Assembly: GCA_964486935.1 (NCBI GenBank)
Contig: CAZAPG010000056.1
Span: 1-49,631, forward strand
DNA: 49,631 bases
DNA from: CAZAPG01 sp964486935
GTDB taxonomy: Bacteria; Chloroflexota; Anaerolineae; 4572-78; J111
Direction: 5' to 3'
The notes beneath the pieces were generated by a model, which was not told the origin of the DNA, did not search any database, and saw only the letters and a list, made by a program, of their open reading frames with translations. Position numbers and translations under genes: made by a program. Below, one piece after another: positions 16,180 to 25,368 of the stretch. Numbering within the stretch: position 1 is the first letter of the stretch; the number at the start of each line of letters is the position of its first letter.

Positions 16180-18102
16180 GTGCGCGTAATTGGCACCGCC
16201 GGACACGTTGACCATGGTAAATCTACCCTGGTTAAAGCCATTACCGGCATCGACCCCGACCGCCTGAAAGAAGAAAAGCAACGGGCAATGACCATTGATT
16301 TGGGCTTTGCCTGGCTTACCCTGCCCTCCGGCGAATCGGTGGGCATTATTGACGTGCCCGGCCACCAGGATTTTATTAAAAATATGCTGGCCGGCGTGGG
16401 CGGCATCGATGCCGCCCTGTTTGTTATTGCCGCCGACGAAGGCGTGATGCCCCAAACCCGCGAACACCTGGCGATTTTAGATTTGCTGGAAATTAAACGC
16501 GGGGTCATTGTTATTACCAAAACAGATATGGTGCAAGATGAAGACTGGCTGGAATTGGTGCAGGCCGATATTGCCGAAACCGTCGCCCACACCGTACTGG
16601 CCAACGCGCCGATGATTCCCGTCTCTGCGGTTGAGGGCGAAGGGCTGGATACCCTGCTGCAAACGCTTGACCAATTGCTGGCCGAAACGCCGCCTCGAGC
16701 CAACCGGGGCCGCCCCCGCCTGCCGGTTGACCGGGTGTTTTCAATTAGCGGGTTTGGCACTATTGTTACCGGCACCCTGCTCGACGGCCAGTTTCAGGTG
16801 GGGCAAGAAGTCGAAATATTGCCCCAGGGGTTAAAAAGCCGTATTCGCGGCTTGCAGTCGCACAAAAAAAATGTCGATACGGCCAGCCCCGGCTCGCGCA
16901 CGGCTGTAAACCTGGCGGGCGTCAGCACCGATGAGCTGGCCCGTGGCAACGTTGTCACCACCCCCGGCTGGCTGGAACCCTCGCAGCTTATTGACACCCA
17001 TCTCAAACTGCTGCCCGACGCGCCCAAACCGCTGCGCCACAACCAGCCGGTAGAAATTTTCACCGGAGCCGCTGAAGTGACCGGCTATGCCCGGCTGTTG
17101 GGCGCGCGTCAACTTGAACCGGGCCAGGAAGGTTGGGTGCAGTTGCGCCTTACCCGGCGCATCCCGGTGGTCAAGGGCGACCATTTTATTATCCGCCAGC
17201 CCTCGCCGCCGCTGACCATTGGCGGGGGCCTTGTTGTTGACCCGCTGCCCCGCCGCCGCCATCGCCGCTTTCGGCCCCAACTGATTAGCCGGCTGGAAAC
17301 GCTGCTGGCCGGCACGCCGGAAGAGTTGCTGCTGGCCGAGCTTGACCGGCGCGGCCCGCTGCCGGCGCAAACCCTCATCAGCGACAGCGGCCTGCCAACC
17401 GCTACCGCCGAAACCGCGCTGGCCGCGTTGCTGAAGGGGGATGAAGTTTTTGTGCTGTCCAACCCGCAAGCGCGGCTCACCGCCGGCCAACTGAGCAGCA
17501 AAGCCGGCGCCAAATCACTGGTCGCCTCGCGGGCGGGCTGGGCGGCGCTGCTGGGGCAAATCAAATCCGTACTGGCCGATTACCACCAGCGGTACCCGCT
17601 CCGGCTGGGGATGCCTCGCGGCGAATTAAAGAGCCGCCTCAAGCTGGAAACGCGCCTGTTCAACGAAGCCATCGAGCGCGGAAAGGCCGAGGGCGAACTG
17701 GCCGCCAGCGAAACCAGCGTGCGGCTGTACCCCCACCGGGTCACATTTAGCCCGGCACAGCAGGCCAAAATTGATAAACTTCTGGCCGAATTCAAACGCG
17801 CTCCCTACAATACTCCCCTACCCAAAGATGTCGCCGCCACCCTGGGCGAAGAAGTCATGCAGGCGCTCATAGAGGGCGAGCAGTTGACTCGATTGTCAAA
17901 CGATGTGATTTTACTAACGGACACTTATCGCGAGTTTGTGGCCTGGATAATTCAATATCTACGCGAAAATCAGACCGTCACCGTAGCCCAGGTGCGCGAT
18001 GTGTTTGATACCAGCCGCAAATACGCCCTGGCTTTACTCGAATATGCCGACCAGGAGCGGATTACCCGCCGCGTTGGTGATGAGCGAGTGCTGCGAGAAT
18101 GA
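16180..18102 (+). CDS. selB: Selenocysteine-specific elongation factor SelB
   Basis: The 640-aa product starts at GTG. The G domain shows G1 AGHVDHGKST (7-16), G3 DVPGH (58-62) and G4 TKTD (113-116). The G4 motif is TKTD where EF-Tu has NKCD, and the segment RLKEEKQRAMTIDLGFAWL is characteristic of SelB. Two beta-barrel domains follow (about 175-340), then a C-terminal winged-helix array (about 390-640; ALALLEYADQERITRRVGDE) that in SelB binds the SECIS hairpin of selenoprotein mRNAs. SelB carries Sec-tRNA to UGA codons. It implies selA, selC and selD and at least one selenoprotein elsewhere, none of which I see in this window. It overlaps the next gene by 4 nt. Confidence 0.95.
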   Translation: MRVIGTAGHVDHGKSTLVKAITGIDPDRLKEEKQRAMTIDLGFAWLTLPSGESVGIIDVPGHQDFIKNMLAGVGGIDAALFVIAADEGVMPQTREHLAILDLLEIKRGVIVITKTDMVQDEDWLELVQADIAETVAHTVLANAPMIPVSAVEGEGLDTLLQTLDQLLAETPPRANRGRPRLPVDRVFSISGFGTIVTGTLLDGQFQVGQEVEILPQGLKSRIRGLQSHKKNVDTASPGSRTAVNLAGVSTDELARGNVVTTPGWLEPSQLIDTHLKLLPDAPKPLRHNQPVEIFTGAAEVTGYARLLGARQLEPGQEGWVQLRLTRRIPVVKGDHFIIRQPSPPLTIGGGLVVDPLPRRRHRRFRPQLISRLETLLAGTPEELLLAELDRRGPLPAQTLISDSGLPTATAETALAALLKGDEVFVLSNPQARLTAGQLSSKAGAKSLVASRAGWAALLGQIKSVLADYHQRYPLRLGMPRGELKSRLKLETRLFNEAIERGKAEGELAASETSVRLYPHRVTFSPAQQAKIDKLLAEFKRAPYNTPLPKDVAATLGEEVMQALIEGEQLTRLSNDVILLTDTYREFVAWIIQYLRENQTVTVAQVRDVFDTSRKYALALLEYADQERITRRVGDERVLRE

Positions 18103-18629
18103 ACCCGGTAATTTTGCTGACCGGCCCGCCCGGCGTTGGCAAAAGCACGGCCATCAAAAAAATTACCGCCCTGCTGGGCCAACGAGCCGGCGGCTTCTAC
18201 ACCCGCGAGTTTCGGGTTAAAGGCAAACGCGCCGGTTTTGAAATTATCACCCTGGATGGTCGCCGGGCCTGGCTGGCCAGCCAGGTGTCAAACGTGACAT
18301 TCAAAGAAGAAGCGCCGTTTGGCAAATATCGCATCAATGTGCGGGCAATCGACTCGACCATTGTGCCGGCGCTGCGCCGGGCCGAGAAACTGGGCAAAAT
18401 TATTGTCATTGACGAAATTGGCCCGATGGAGATTGTTTCAAAACTTTTTTGCCAAACCGTGCTGGAGCTATTGAACAGCCAGTTAAAAATTTTAGGCGCC
18501 ATTGTGCAGCGCCCCCACCCTTTTGCCGACCGGGTCAAAACCCACCCCCGCGTTAGCCTGCACGAGATTACGCTAACCAACCGCGACCATCTACCCACCC
18601 AAATTTTTACACAATTAACCTCAACCTGA
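18099..18629 (+). CDS. THEP1-like nucleoside-triphosphatase
   Basis: The 176-aa product has Walker A LLTGPPGVGKST (6-17), Walker B KIIVIDEIGPME and the conserved GAIVQRPHPFADRVK. This is the pattern of the NTPase_1/THEP1 family, cytosolic P-loop proteins that hydrolyse nucleoside triphosphates in vitro with unclear cellular roles. Its ATG overlaps the selB stop (ATGA at 18099-18102), so it is translationally coupled to selB. The 189 nt after it contain no further gene. Confidence 0.9.
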   Translation: MNPVILLTGPPGVGKSTAIKKITALLGQRAGGFYTREFRVKGKRAGFEIITLDGRRAWLASQVSNVTFKEEAPFGKYRINVRAIDSTIVPALRRAEKLGKIIVIDEIGPMEIVSKLFCQTVLELLNSQLKILGAIVQRPHPFADRVKTHPRVSLHEITLTNRDHLPTQIFTQLTST

Positions 18630-18818
18630 CCAAACCTCACTCAGGCACTACCTGATATACCGGTTGTACTTTCTGCTTACCCGCCTGCCCCCAATATTTA
18701 TGGCAACATTGTATCCCGGTTGATAGAGCAAGAATAGCGCGACTCCTTGCCCCGGATTCCTAAAAATGGCAGATGGGTGTAAGATGGTTTTTCATTTCAA
18801 ACAACGAGGAACATACCT

Positions 18819-19823
18819 ATGCGACTTGTCCAATTTATCTCAGAACAAGGCCGGCGGCGGGTGGGGCTGGTAGCAGAAAACGGCGCGGCTTTGGAGGTCT
18901 TAAATAACGCGGCCAGTATTTATAACCTGGCTCTGGAAGCTGGCCGGCTGGATACGCGGCTTGAGACGCTGGTGCAGAGCCGGTTGGGTGGGCAAACCGT
19001 TGATTACCGGCAGGTTATTGCCGGCCGGCGCTTGCTCCCACCCCTGGACCACCCCGACCCGGCCCACTGTTATGTAACCGGCACCGGGCTGACCCACCTG
19101 GGCAGCGCCCAGGCCCGCGACGCAATGCACCACAAAATAGCCAAACAGGATGATACGCCCCCCACCGACTCGATGCGCTTGTTTCAGTGGGGGCTGGAGG
19201 GCGGCAAACCACCCGCTGGTCAAATTAGCGTGCAGCCGGAATGGTTTTACAAAGGCAATGGCTACAGCGTGGTTGCGCCGGAACAGCCGTTGCCGCTGCC
19301 CGCCTTTGCCCTCGATGGCGGCGAAGAGGCCGAGATTGTGGGCCTGTACGTCATTGCCGAATCCGGGGCGGTGCAGCGGGTGGGTTTTGCGCTGGGCAAC
19401 GAGTTTTCCGACCACGTGATGGAGCGTCAAAATTACCTGTATCTGGCCCACTCCAAGCTGCGGGCCTGTTCATTTGGACCAGAGTTGCTGGTGGGCGAGT
19501 TGCCGGCAGACATCCGGGGTCGGGCCAGAATTTTACGAGATGGCCGGGAAGTATGGGCGGCCACCTTTTTAACCGGCGAAGCCAATATGAGTTACCAGAT
19601 TGCCCAACTTGAACACCACCACTTCAAGTACAACTTATTTCGCCAACCCGGCGATGTTCACTGCCATTTTTTTGGTACGGCTACACTCAGTTTTTCGGCC
19701 GGGGTAACGGCCCAGGCCGGCGATTGGTTTGAAATTTCTGCGCCGCAATTTGGCCAGCCCCTACGCAACTCCCTACAGCCCGCCGAACAGGAAAACCGAC
19801 TTGTTACGGTTCAGCCCCTCTGA
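18819..19823 (+). CDS. AraD1/GguC family (FAH-like) protein
   Basis: The 334-aa product matches the AraD1/GguC branch of the fumarylacetoacetate-hydrolase superfamily: MRLVQFISEQGRRRVGLV, CYVTGTGLTHLGSAQARDAM, EWFYKGNGYSVVAP, DGGEEAEIVGLYVI and GNEFSDHVMER. The acidic and His residues that bind metal in FAH enzymes appear in the last two blocks. GguC genes often accompany arabinose/galactose uptake operons, and AraD1-type enzymes are associated with sugar-acid dehydration in arabinose catabolism. The ATG has GAGGA 8 nt upstream. A 205-nt gap separates it from galT, so it may be transcribed alone. Confidence 0.88.
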   Translation: MRLVQFISEQGRRRVGLVAENGAALEVLNNAASIYNLALEAGRLDTRLETLVQSRLGGQTVDYRQVIAGRRLLPPLDHPDPAHCYVTGTGLTHLGSAQARDAMHHKIAKQDDTPPTDSMRLFQWGLEGGKPPAGQISVQPEWFYKGNGYSVVAPEQPLPLPAFALDGGEEAEIVGLYVIAESGAVQRVGFALGNEFSDHVMERQNYLYLAHSKLRACSFGPELLVGELPADIRGRARILRDGREVWAATFLTGEANMSYQIAQLEHHHFKYNLFRQPGDVHCHFFGTATLSFSAGVTAQAGDWFEISAPQFGQPLRNSLQPAEQENRLVTVQPL

Positions 19824-20028
19824 AAACCGGATTTTCCCGGGAAACGGCCTGTATCGCCGGGTGCAAAAGTGTACCTTTGCGCGTCTATTTCATTTCTGTT
19901 ACTGCAAAAGTACAAACTCGACCCCACCTGCCGTCATTTTTGGTGGGGCGACAGTTCGGCTCGATTTGACATCCGCCGGATTTATTTAATAATGTGAGCG
20001 GCTTTGTGAATTCAGATGAAAGGCAACA

Positions 20029-21078
20029 ATGACCAATAACCATATTGGGCGCTGGGAAGAGCGCTGGCACCCGCTGCGCGAAGAGTGGGTGATTGTGGCC
20101 GCTCATCGCCAAAATCGGCCCTGGAATGGCCAAACCGCCGACCATCCCCAAACGCCGCTGCCAGACTATCTGCCCGATTGCTACCTGTGCCCCGGCAACG
20201 TTCGCGTGAGCGGCCAGCGCAACCCCAACTACAGCGACACGTTTGTTTTTGATAACGACCACCCCTGCGTGGGGCCGCAGGCTCCCGCCAATCTGCCCCG
20301 GCCTACCGGCCTCTATCGCCGCCGCCCCGCTGCCGGCCTGGCCCGCGTCGTTTGCTACAGCCCCACCCACAACCTGACCCTGGCCGAGATGGCCCCGCAG
20401 GCAGTCGAGAACGTTGTTACTACCTGGCAGCGGCAATACACCGATTTGGGCAACCGCCCTGAAATTAATCATGTGTTAATTTTTGAAAACAAGGGCGAAA
20501 TCGTCGGCGTATCGAATCCGCACCCGCACGGCCAGATTTACGCCACCAACTTTGTTTTCAAAACCATCCAAACCGAGGCCGAGGCCAGCTATCGCTACTG
20601 GCAGCAAACCGGCCGGCCTATTTTTCAGGACATTCTGGCCGCCGAATACCAAGACGAACGCCGCATTGTTTGTCAAAATGAAACGGCCATCGCCTTTATT
20701 CCTTACTTTGGCCGCTACGCCTACGAGGTATTTGTGGCCCCCAAAGCCACCCGGCCCAGCGTGGCCCATCTATCCGACGCGGAAGTTGTAGATTTTGCCG
20801 CCGTGTTGCGGCAAGTGCTGATAAAATTCGACAACCTGTGGCGTATGCCGTTCCCCTACGTAATGCCGCTCCATCAGGCCCCCACCGATGGCGGCGACTA
20901 TTGCAGCTTTCATTTTCATCTTGAGTTTCACCCGCCGCTGCGCAAGCCCAACCTGCTCAAATATCTGGCCGGGCCAGAAATTGGCGGCGGCAATTTTTTA
21001 AGCGATACCGTGCCCGAAGAAAAAGCCGCCGAACTGCGGGCGCTGCCCGATATCCATTACAAAAAAGGTGCGCTGTGA
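20029..21078 (+). CDS. galT: GalT-like hexose-1-phosphate uridylyltransferase
   Basis: The 349-aa product has the nucleophilic motif NPHPHGQIYA (His165-Pro-His167) and a zinc pair CYLC (51-54). Other family blocks are EWVIVAAHRQNRPWNG, HLSDAEVVDFA and FHFHLEFHPP. GalT transfers UMP from UDP-glucose to galactose-1-phosphate. Its position beside an L-arabinokinase-like kinase raises the possibility that its acceptor is another sugar-1-phosphate. AAGG lies 5 nt before the ATG, and it overlaps the next gene by 4 nt (GTGA), so it starts a tight operon. Confidence 0.93.
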   Translation: MTNNHIGRWEERWHPLREEWVIVAAHRQNRPWNGQTADHPQTPLPDYLPDCYLCPGNVRVSGQRNPNYSDTFVFDNDHPCVGPQAPANLPRPTGLYRRRPAAGLARVVCYSPTHNLTLAEMAPQAVENVVTTWQRQYTDLGNRPEINHVLIFENKGEIVGVSNPHPHGQIYATNFVFKTIQTEAEASYRYWQQTGRPIFQDILAAEYQDERRIVCQNETAIAFIPYFGRYAYEVFVAPKATRPSVAHLSDAEVVDFAAVLRQVLIKFDNLWRMPFPYVMPLHQAPTDGGDYCSFHFHLEFHPPLRKPNLLKYLAGPEIGGGNFLSDTVPEEKAAELRALPDIHYKKGAL

Positions 21079-22088
21079 TTAACAACGTTCAAGATTTGCT
21101 CGACCCCCTGCGCCAGCTTCACCGGCAAATCCGCAATGCCATAGTAGACACTTGCGAGGCCGCCTCGCCGGAGGCAATGTCGGCCATTGCCCGGGAAGAG
21201 GCCGGCGATACCATTTACGCCATCGACCGGGTGAGCGAGGAACTGCTGGTTGACTTTTTCGCCCGCCGGGTAGCCGTCCATACGCCCATCATTCTGATTG
21301 CCGAGGGGCTGGCCAACGGCAAACTGGCGCTGCCCGCCGGCGTTCCCGAATCTGAGGCGCGCTGGCGCATCATCGTGGACCCCATCGACGGCACGCGGGG
21401 CCTGATGTACCAAAAGCGCAGCGCCTGGATTTTAACCGGCGTAGCCCCCAACCGGGGGCCAGGCACCACCCTGCAAGATATCCAACTGGCCATTCAAACC
21501 GAGATTCCGCTGGTCAAGCAGCATCTCTCGGATGCGGTCTGGGCCATCGCCGGGCAGGGCGCGCGGGCCGAGCGTTACAACCGGCTAACCGGCCAAACCC
21601 AACCACTCCCGCTGACTCCCTCCGGGGCGACCACCATTGCCCACGGCTACGCCATGATATCTCGCTTTTTTCCCGGCGCGCGCGAAGAACTGGCGGCCAT
21701 TGACGAAGAGATTGTTCGGGAGGCGCTGGGGCCGGTGCAGCCGGGCAAAGCCCACTGCTTTGAAGACCAGTACGTGTGCAGCGGCGGCCAGCTTTACGAG
21801 TTGATGTCTGGCAAAGACCGCTTTGTGGCCGACCTGCGCCCCCTGATGGAACAGGTGCTGGCCCGGCGAGGGCAGGCCCTGGGCATCTGCTGCCACCCCT
21901 ACGATGTTTGCACCGAACTGATTGCGCGCCAGTTGGGGGTCATCATCACCGATGCGTTGGGCCGCCCGCTGGCTGCCCCCCTCAACGTTGAGGCCGGTGT
22001 CAGTTGGGTTGGTTACGCCAACGCCGCCATCCAACGGCAAATTGAACCGCTGTTGCAGGCCGCCCTGCGCCAACGAGAGCTGATTTAA
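21075..22088 (+). CDS. Inositol-monophosphatase-superfamily protein
   Basis: The 337-aa product starts at GTG overlapping the galT stop. It has the metal-binding motif DPIDGTRG (Asp102-) of the IMPase/FBPase/CysQ superfamily, an upstream acidic segment (ILIAEGLANG in place of the usual GEE) and a later segment CHPYDVCTELIARQLGVIITDA that matches the second aspartate motif (WDxxA/G) only loosely. It is longer than typical IMPases (about 260 aa) and the substrate is unknown. Given the context, a sugar phosphate or nucleotide-linked substrate is plausible. It is followed 24 nt later by the GHMP kinase. Confidence 0.85.
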   Translation: MINNVQDLLDPLRQLHRQIRNAIVDTCEAASPEAMSAIAREEAGDTIYAIDRVSEELLVDFFARRVAVHTPIILIAEGLANGKLALPAGVPESEARWRIIVDPIDGTRGLMYQKRSAWILTGVAPNRGPGTTLQDIQLAIQTEIPLVKQHLSDAVWAIAGQGARAERYNRLTGQTQPLPLTPSGATTIAHGYAMISRFFPGAREELAAIDEEIVREALGPVQPGKAHCFEDQYVCSGGQLYELMSGKDRFVADLRPLMEQVLARRGQALGICCHPYDVCTELIARQLGVIITDALGRPLAAPLNVEAGVSWVGYANAAIQRQIEPLLQAALRQRELI

Positions 22089-22112
22089 GGGATAGTTACG
22101 GGATTGCATCGA

Positions 22113-23534
22113 ATGTACATACCGGCAAGCGAAAAAGCCATTTTGCCCGATGTGTCGCAATTTATCGAGCTGCTCAACAGCCTGAACCGGCACCCGCTGG
22201 CGGCAATGCGCGCGCTGTTCAACCCTGCCCGGCCGCTGCTGGTCAGCCGCGCCCCGGGCCGCCTGGATGTAATGGGCGGCATTGCCGATTATTCCGGCTC
22301 GCTGGTGCTGCAACTGCCCATTGCCGAGGCCGCCCTGGTTGCCTTGCAAAAAGATAGCGACCGCCGCCTGACCATCATCAGCCTGGGCCACGACCGGCCG
22401 GGGGACAGCGCCATTTTCAAGATGCCTCTGGCCGATTTTGAAAATAACGGCCACCCTATCGACTACCCGGCTGCCGAGAATTACTTTAAGCTTGACCCGC
22501 AACGCAGTTGGGCGGCCTATGCCGCCGGCGCGTTTCTGGCGCTGATGCGTGAAAAAGGGATTGATTTTTCGGGGGGCGCGCGCATTTTGATTCAATCGAA
22601 CGTGCCGGAGGGCAAAGGCGTCAGCTCCTCGGCAGCCGTTGAAGTGGCGGTTATGGCGGCGGTGGCGACCGCGTTTGGAGTGTCGCTTGACCCCCGCGAA
22701 CTGGCCTTGCTGTGCCAGCTAGTCGAAAATAGAATAGCAGGCGCGCCCTGCGGCGTTATGGACCAGATGACCGCCGCCTGCGGCCAGCCCCACCAGTTGT
22801 TGGCCCTGCTCTGCCAGCCCGCCGAAATTCAGGGCCAGGTGGCTATCCCCCCCGAACTGGCGGTGTGGGGCATCGACTCTGGCATCCGGCACGCCGTTTC
22901 CGGGGCCGATTACGGCTCGGTGCGGGTGGGCGCGTTTATGGGATACAAAATTTTACAGCGCGCCGCCGGGCAAACCTGGGATGGCTACCTGGCCAATCTC
23001 ACGCCATCGGAGTTTGAGCAGTATTGCCGCCCCCATCTGCCCGACGCGCTGGCGGGCGCAGATTTTCTGAGCCGGTACGGGCACACCGGCGACCCGGTAA
23101 CAACAGTCAACCCGCAGCGCCGCTACGCCGTGCGCCAGCCCACGGCCCATCCCATTTACGAACATTTTCGGGTGCGCGCCTTTGCCCGGCTGCTGGCCGG
23201 CAGTGCGCCGGCCAATGCGCCGCTGTTGGGAGAATTGATGTATCAATCTCACGCCAGCTACTCGGCCTGCGGGTTGGGGTCTGACGGCACCGATTCGCTG
23301 GTTGCGTTGGCCCGGCAGGCGGGTCAGCAACAGGGCATTTACGGAGCCAAAATTACTGGCGGCGGCAGCGGCGGAACTGTGGCTGTTTTAGCCCGGCGCA
23401 ATGCCGAAGCCTCAATTCAGCGCCTGGCCGCCCAATACGCCGAGCAAACCGGGCGCCGCCCCCACATCTTTAAAGGCTCCTCCCCCGGCGCTGCCAATTT
23501 TGGCCTTATTACTTTGACACCCAGGGCCACATAA
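22113..23534 (+). CDS. GHMP kinase, L-arabinokinase/galactokinase-like
   Basis: The product is about 473 aa. The N-terminal signature APGRLDVMGGIADYSGSLVL matches the C-terminal kinase half of plant L-arabinokinase rather than bacterial galactokinase (which has GEHTDYN). The GHMP ATP loop is VPEGKGVSSSAAVEV, the catalytic-Asp motif is CGVMDQMTAACG, and the C-terminal glycine-rich motif is AKITGGGSGGTVAVL. It should phosphorylate a sugar at C1; arabinose or galactose are both possible. An in-frame TTG at 22104 is an alternative start and neither has a strong ribosome site. It lies in an operon with galT and the IMPase-like gene. Confidence 0.85.
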   Translation: MYIPASEKAILPDVSQFIELLNSLNRHPLAAMRALFNPARPLLVSRAPGRLDVMGGIADYSGSLVLQLPIAEAALVALQKDSDRRLTIISLGHDRPGDSAIFKMPLADFENNGHPIDYPAAENYFKLDPQRSWAAYAAGAFLALMREKGIDFSGGARILIQSNVPEGKGVSSSAAVEVAVMAAVATAFGVSLDPRELALLCQLVENRIAGAPCGVMDQMTAACGQPHQLLALLCQPAEIQGQVAIPPELAVWGIDSGIRHAVSGADYGSVRVGAFMGYKILQRAAGQTWDGYLANLTPSEFEQYCRPHLPDALAGADFLSRYGHTGDPVTTVNPQRRYAVRQPTAHPIYEHFRVRAFARLLAGSAPANAPLLGELMYQSHASYSACGLGSDGTDSLVALARQAGQQQGIYGAKITGGGSGGTVAVLARRNAEASIQRLAAQYAEQTGRRPHIFKGSSPGAANFGLITLTPRAT

Positions 23535-23553
23535 TCAGGAGTATCGACAAACC

Positions 23554-24507
23554 ATGCAGACCGAATTCAACCCTGAAAAGATTGTCAAAAAGCAGAAGCC
23601 CACCTTTTACTTTATCGGCGTAACCACCGGCCACTCGGCCATTATGAAGCTGTTCCCCCTCTGGATGAAAGAGTTGGGCCGGCCAGAGATTGTCATCGAG
23701 GGCATTGACCACCCCATTCACGATGACCCGCAAGCCTACCGGGCCACTGTTGCCCAAATCAAATACGATCCTCTCTCGCCGGGCGGCCTGATTACCACCC
23801 ACAAAATGGACCTGTTTGCCGCCGCAAAAGATATGTTCGACGATTTTGACCCCTACGCCCAAACCCTCGGCGAGATCTCCTGCATTTCCAAACAAAACGG
23901 GCGGCTAGAGGGCCACGCCATCGACCCGATTGCCTTTGGCTTGAGCCTGAGCACCCTGATTGGGCCTGATTATTTTGACCAGACCGGCGGCCACGTACTC
24001 TGCCTGGGCGCCGGCGGCGCGGCGCTGGCTACGCTGCTGCATTTAACCAACCGGCCCGACCGCCCGGCCCGGTTGATTGCCGTCGATAAGTCGCAAGCTC
24101 GATTGGACCACATGCGCCAGGTGGTAGACCTGCACCACACCGATATTTCAGTCGATTACGTCCTGAGCAGCACCCCCCACCACAACGACACATTACTGGC
24201 CGCGCTGCCTCCGGCCAGTCTGGTTATCAATGCCACCGGCATGGGCAAAGACACCCCCGGCTCGCCGCTGACCAAGGCGGGGTTGTTTCCGCAACATGGC
24301 ATTGTCTGGGAGTTCAACTATCGTGGGGAACGGGATTTTCTGCACCAGGCGCTTCGGCAAAAAGAAGCGCGCAAGCTGCGCGTCGAAGATGGCTGGGTCT
24401 ATTTTCTGCACGGCTGGACGCAGACCATCGCCCAGGTGCTGCATATCCGCATAACCGGCAGCCTGTTTGAGCGACTGGCCCAGGTAGCGGAGTCGCTACG
24501 AAAATAG
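23554..24507 (+). CDS. Shikimate/quinate 5-dehydrogenase-like protein
   Basis: The 317-aa product has the two-domain layout of shikimate dehydrogenases: an N-terminal substrate domain with GLITTHKMDLF (equivalent to the VTxPxK catalytic Lys) and a Rossmann domain (LCLGAGGAALATLLHL from about 149, then IAVDKS). LVINATGMGKDTPGSPL corresponds to the family NATxxGM segment. Differences around the substrate site and the sugar-gene context suggest a different polyol or cyclitol substrate from aroE. AGGAG lies 13 nt before the ATG. It is the last metabolic gene before the LuxR-type regulator. Confidence 0.82.
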   Translation: MQTEFNPEKIVKKQKPTFYFIGVTTGHSAIMKLFPLWMKELGRPEIVIEGIDHPIHDDPQAYRATVAQIKYDPLSPGGLITTHKMDLFAAAKDMFDDFDPYAQTLGEISCISKQNGRLEGHAIDPIAFGLSLSTLIGPDYFDQTGGHVLCLGAGGAALATLLHLTNRPDRPARLIAVDKSQARLDHMRQVVDLHHTDISVDYVLSSTPHHNDTLLAALPPASLVINATGMGKDTPGSPLTKAGLFPQHGIVWEFNYRGERDFLHQALRQKEARKLRVEDGWVYFLHGWTQTIAQVLHIRITGSLFERLAQVAESLRK

Positions 24508-24543
24508 AGAGGCGGCTTATCGCCCCCAACCCATGTGAGGGAT

Positions 24544-25170
24544 ATGACCCAACTACGTTTGCTAATTATTTCCAACGACCCGCTGGCCCGCGCCGGGCTA
24601 TCGGCTCTGCTGGCCGGCCAGCCCGACTGCGCCGTAGTTGGTCAAACCGGCAGCCAGCTTGACTTGTCGGAGGCAATAGACCTCTACCAGCCCGATATAA
24701 TTCTGTGGGATTTGGGCTGGGAGCCGGCTACCGCACTGGAGCAGGTTGGCGACCTGCAGGATTTACAGATTCCGGCGGTTTTGCTGCTGCCCACCCCGTC
24801 AGCCGCGCCCGAAGCCTGGGGCGCCGGCGCTCGTGGGCTTTTATTGCGACAGGCAGGGGCAGAACAACTTATGGCCGCCCTGCAAACCGTGGCTCAGGGG
24901 CTAATTGCCCTGGACCCTGAAATTATCGACACGCTATTGCCCAACCCGCAGCTAACGCCCCCTACCCTGGCCGAGGCTCTGACTCCCCGCGAGATGGAGG
25001 TGCTGCAACTGCTGGCCGAAGGGCTGCCCAACAAAAGCATTGCCCAGCGCCTTGAAATTAGCGAGCACACTGTTAAATTTCACGTTAACGCCATTATGGG
25101 CAAGCTTAATGCCCAAAGCCGCACCGAGGCAGTGGTGCGGGCCACCCAACTGGGGCTGATTCTGCTATGA
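24544..25170 (+). CDS. NarL/LuxR-type response regulator with atypical receiver
   Basis: The 208-aa product (ATG 24544; GTG 24535 is possible) has a receiver with the phospho-site Asp in DIILWDLGW. The N-terminal acidic pair is reduced to Asn-Asp (LIISNDPLARAG) and the usual lysine is replaced in GARGLLLRQAG. The C-terminal HTH (LTPREMEVLQLLAEGLPNKS, IAQRLEISEHTVKFHVNAIM) is canonical LuxR type. It should bind DNA as a dimer, but phosphorylation-dependence is doubtful. No histidine kinase is adjacent; the giant TPR ATPase follows after 198 nt, the sugar operon precedes by 36 nt. Confidence 0.9.
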   Translation: MTQLRLLIISNDPLARAGLSALLAGQPDCAVVGQTGSQLDLSEAIDLYQPDIILWDLGWEPATALEQVGDLQDLQIPAVLLLPTPSAAPEAWGAGARGLLLRQAGAEQLMAALQTVAQGLIALDPEIIDTLLPNPQLTPPTLAEALTPREMEVLQLLAEGLPNKSIAQRLEISEHTVKFHVNAIMGKLNAQSRTEAVVRATQLGLILL

Positions 25171-25368
25171 AAATTGACCCCCCAAACAATTGTCGCTTGA
25201 CCCATTTTGTGCTACTCTAACAAATTGGTTGTCATCAGACCCACCGACGCCATATCGGGAACATATCGGCATCGAGTTACAGTGGTCTGCGGTCTGATTG
25301 ATTGTATTACCAGCTACCGGGCAAACATCTAGATTGCCCACTTAATTTGTTGCAGAAAGAGGGAAGCA

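Noticed and set aside
16831..17490. Minus-strand open frame inside selB
   Set aside because: It lies wholly within SelB domains II-III and has no recognisable family.
18630..18818. Possible tRNA or riboswitch between the NTPase and AraD1 genes
   Set aside because: I found no cloverleaf, CCA-type end or known aptamer core on reading both strands.
19824..20028. Possible terminator or regulatory RNA (CCCCACC/GGTGGGG stem)
   Set aside because: The 7-bp stem has a long loop and no T-run; too weak to call.
25197..25223. Possible promoter TTGACC ... TAACAA before the giant TPR gene
   Set aside because: The -10 candidate is weak and the spacing is 15 nt or less; it was not convincing enough to list.
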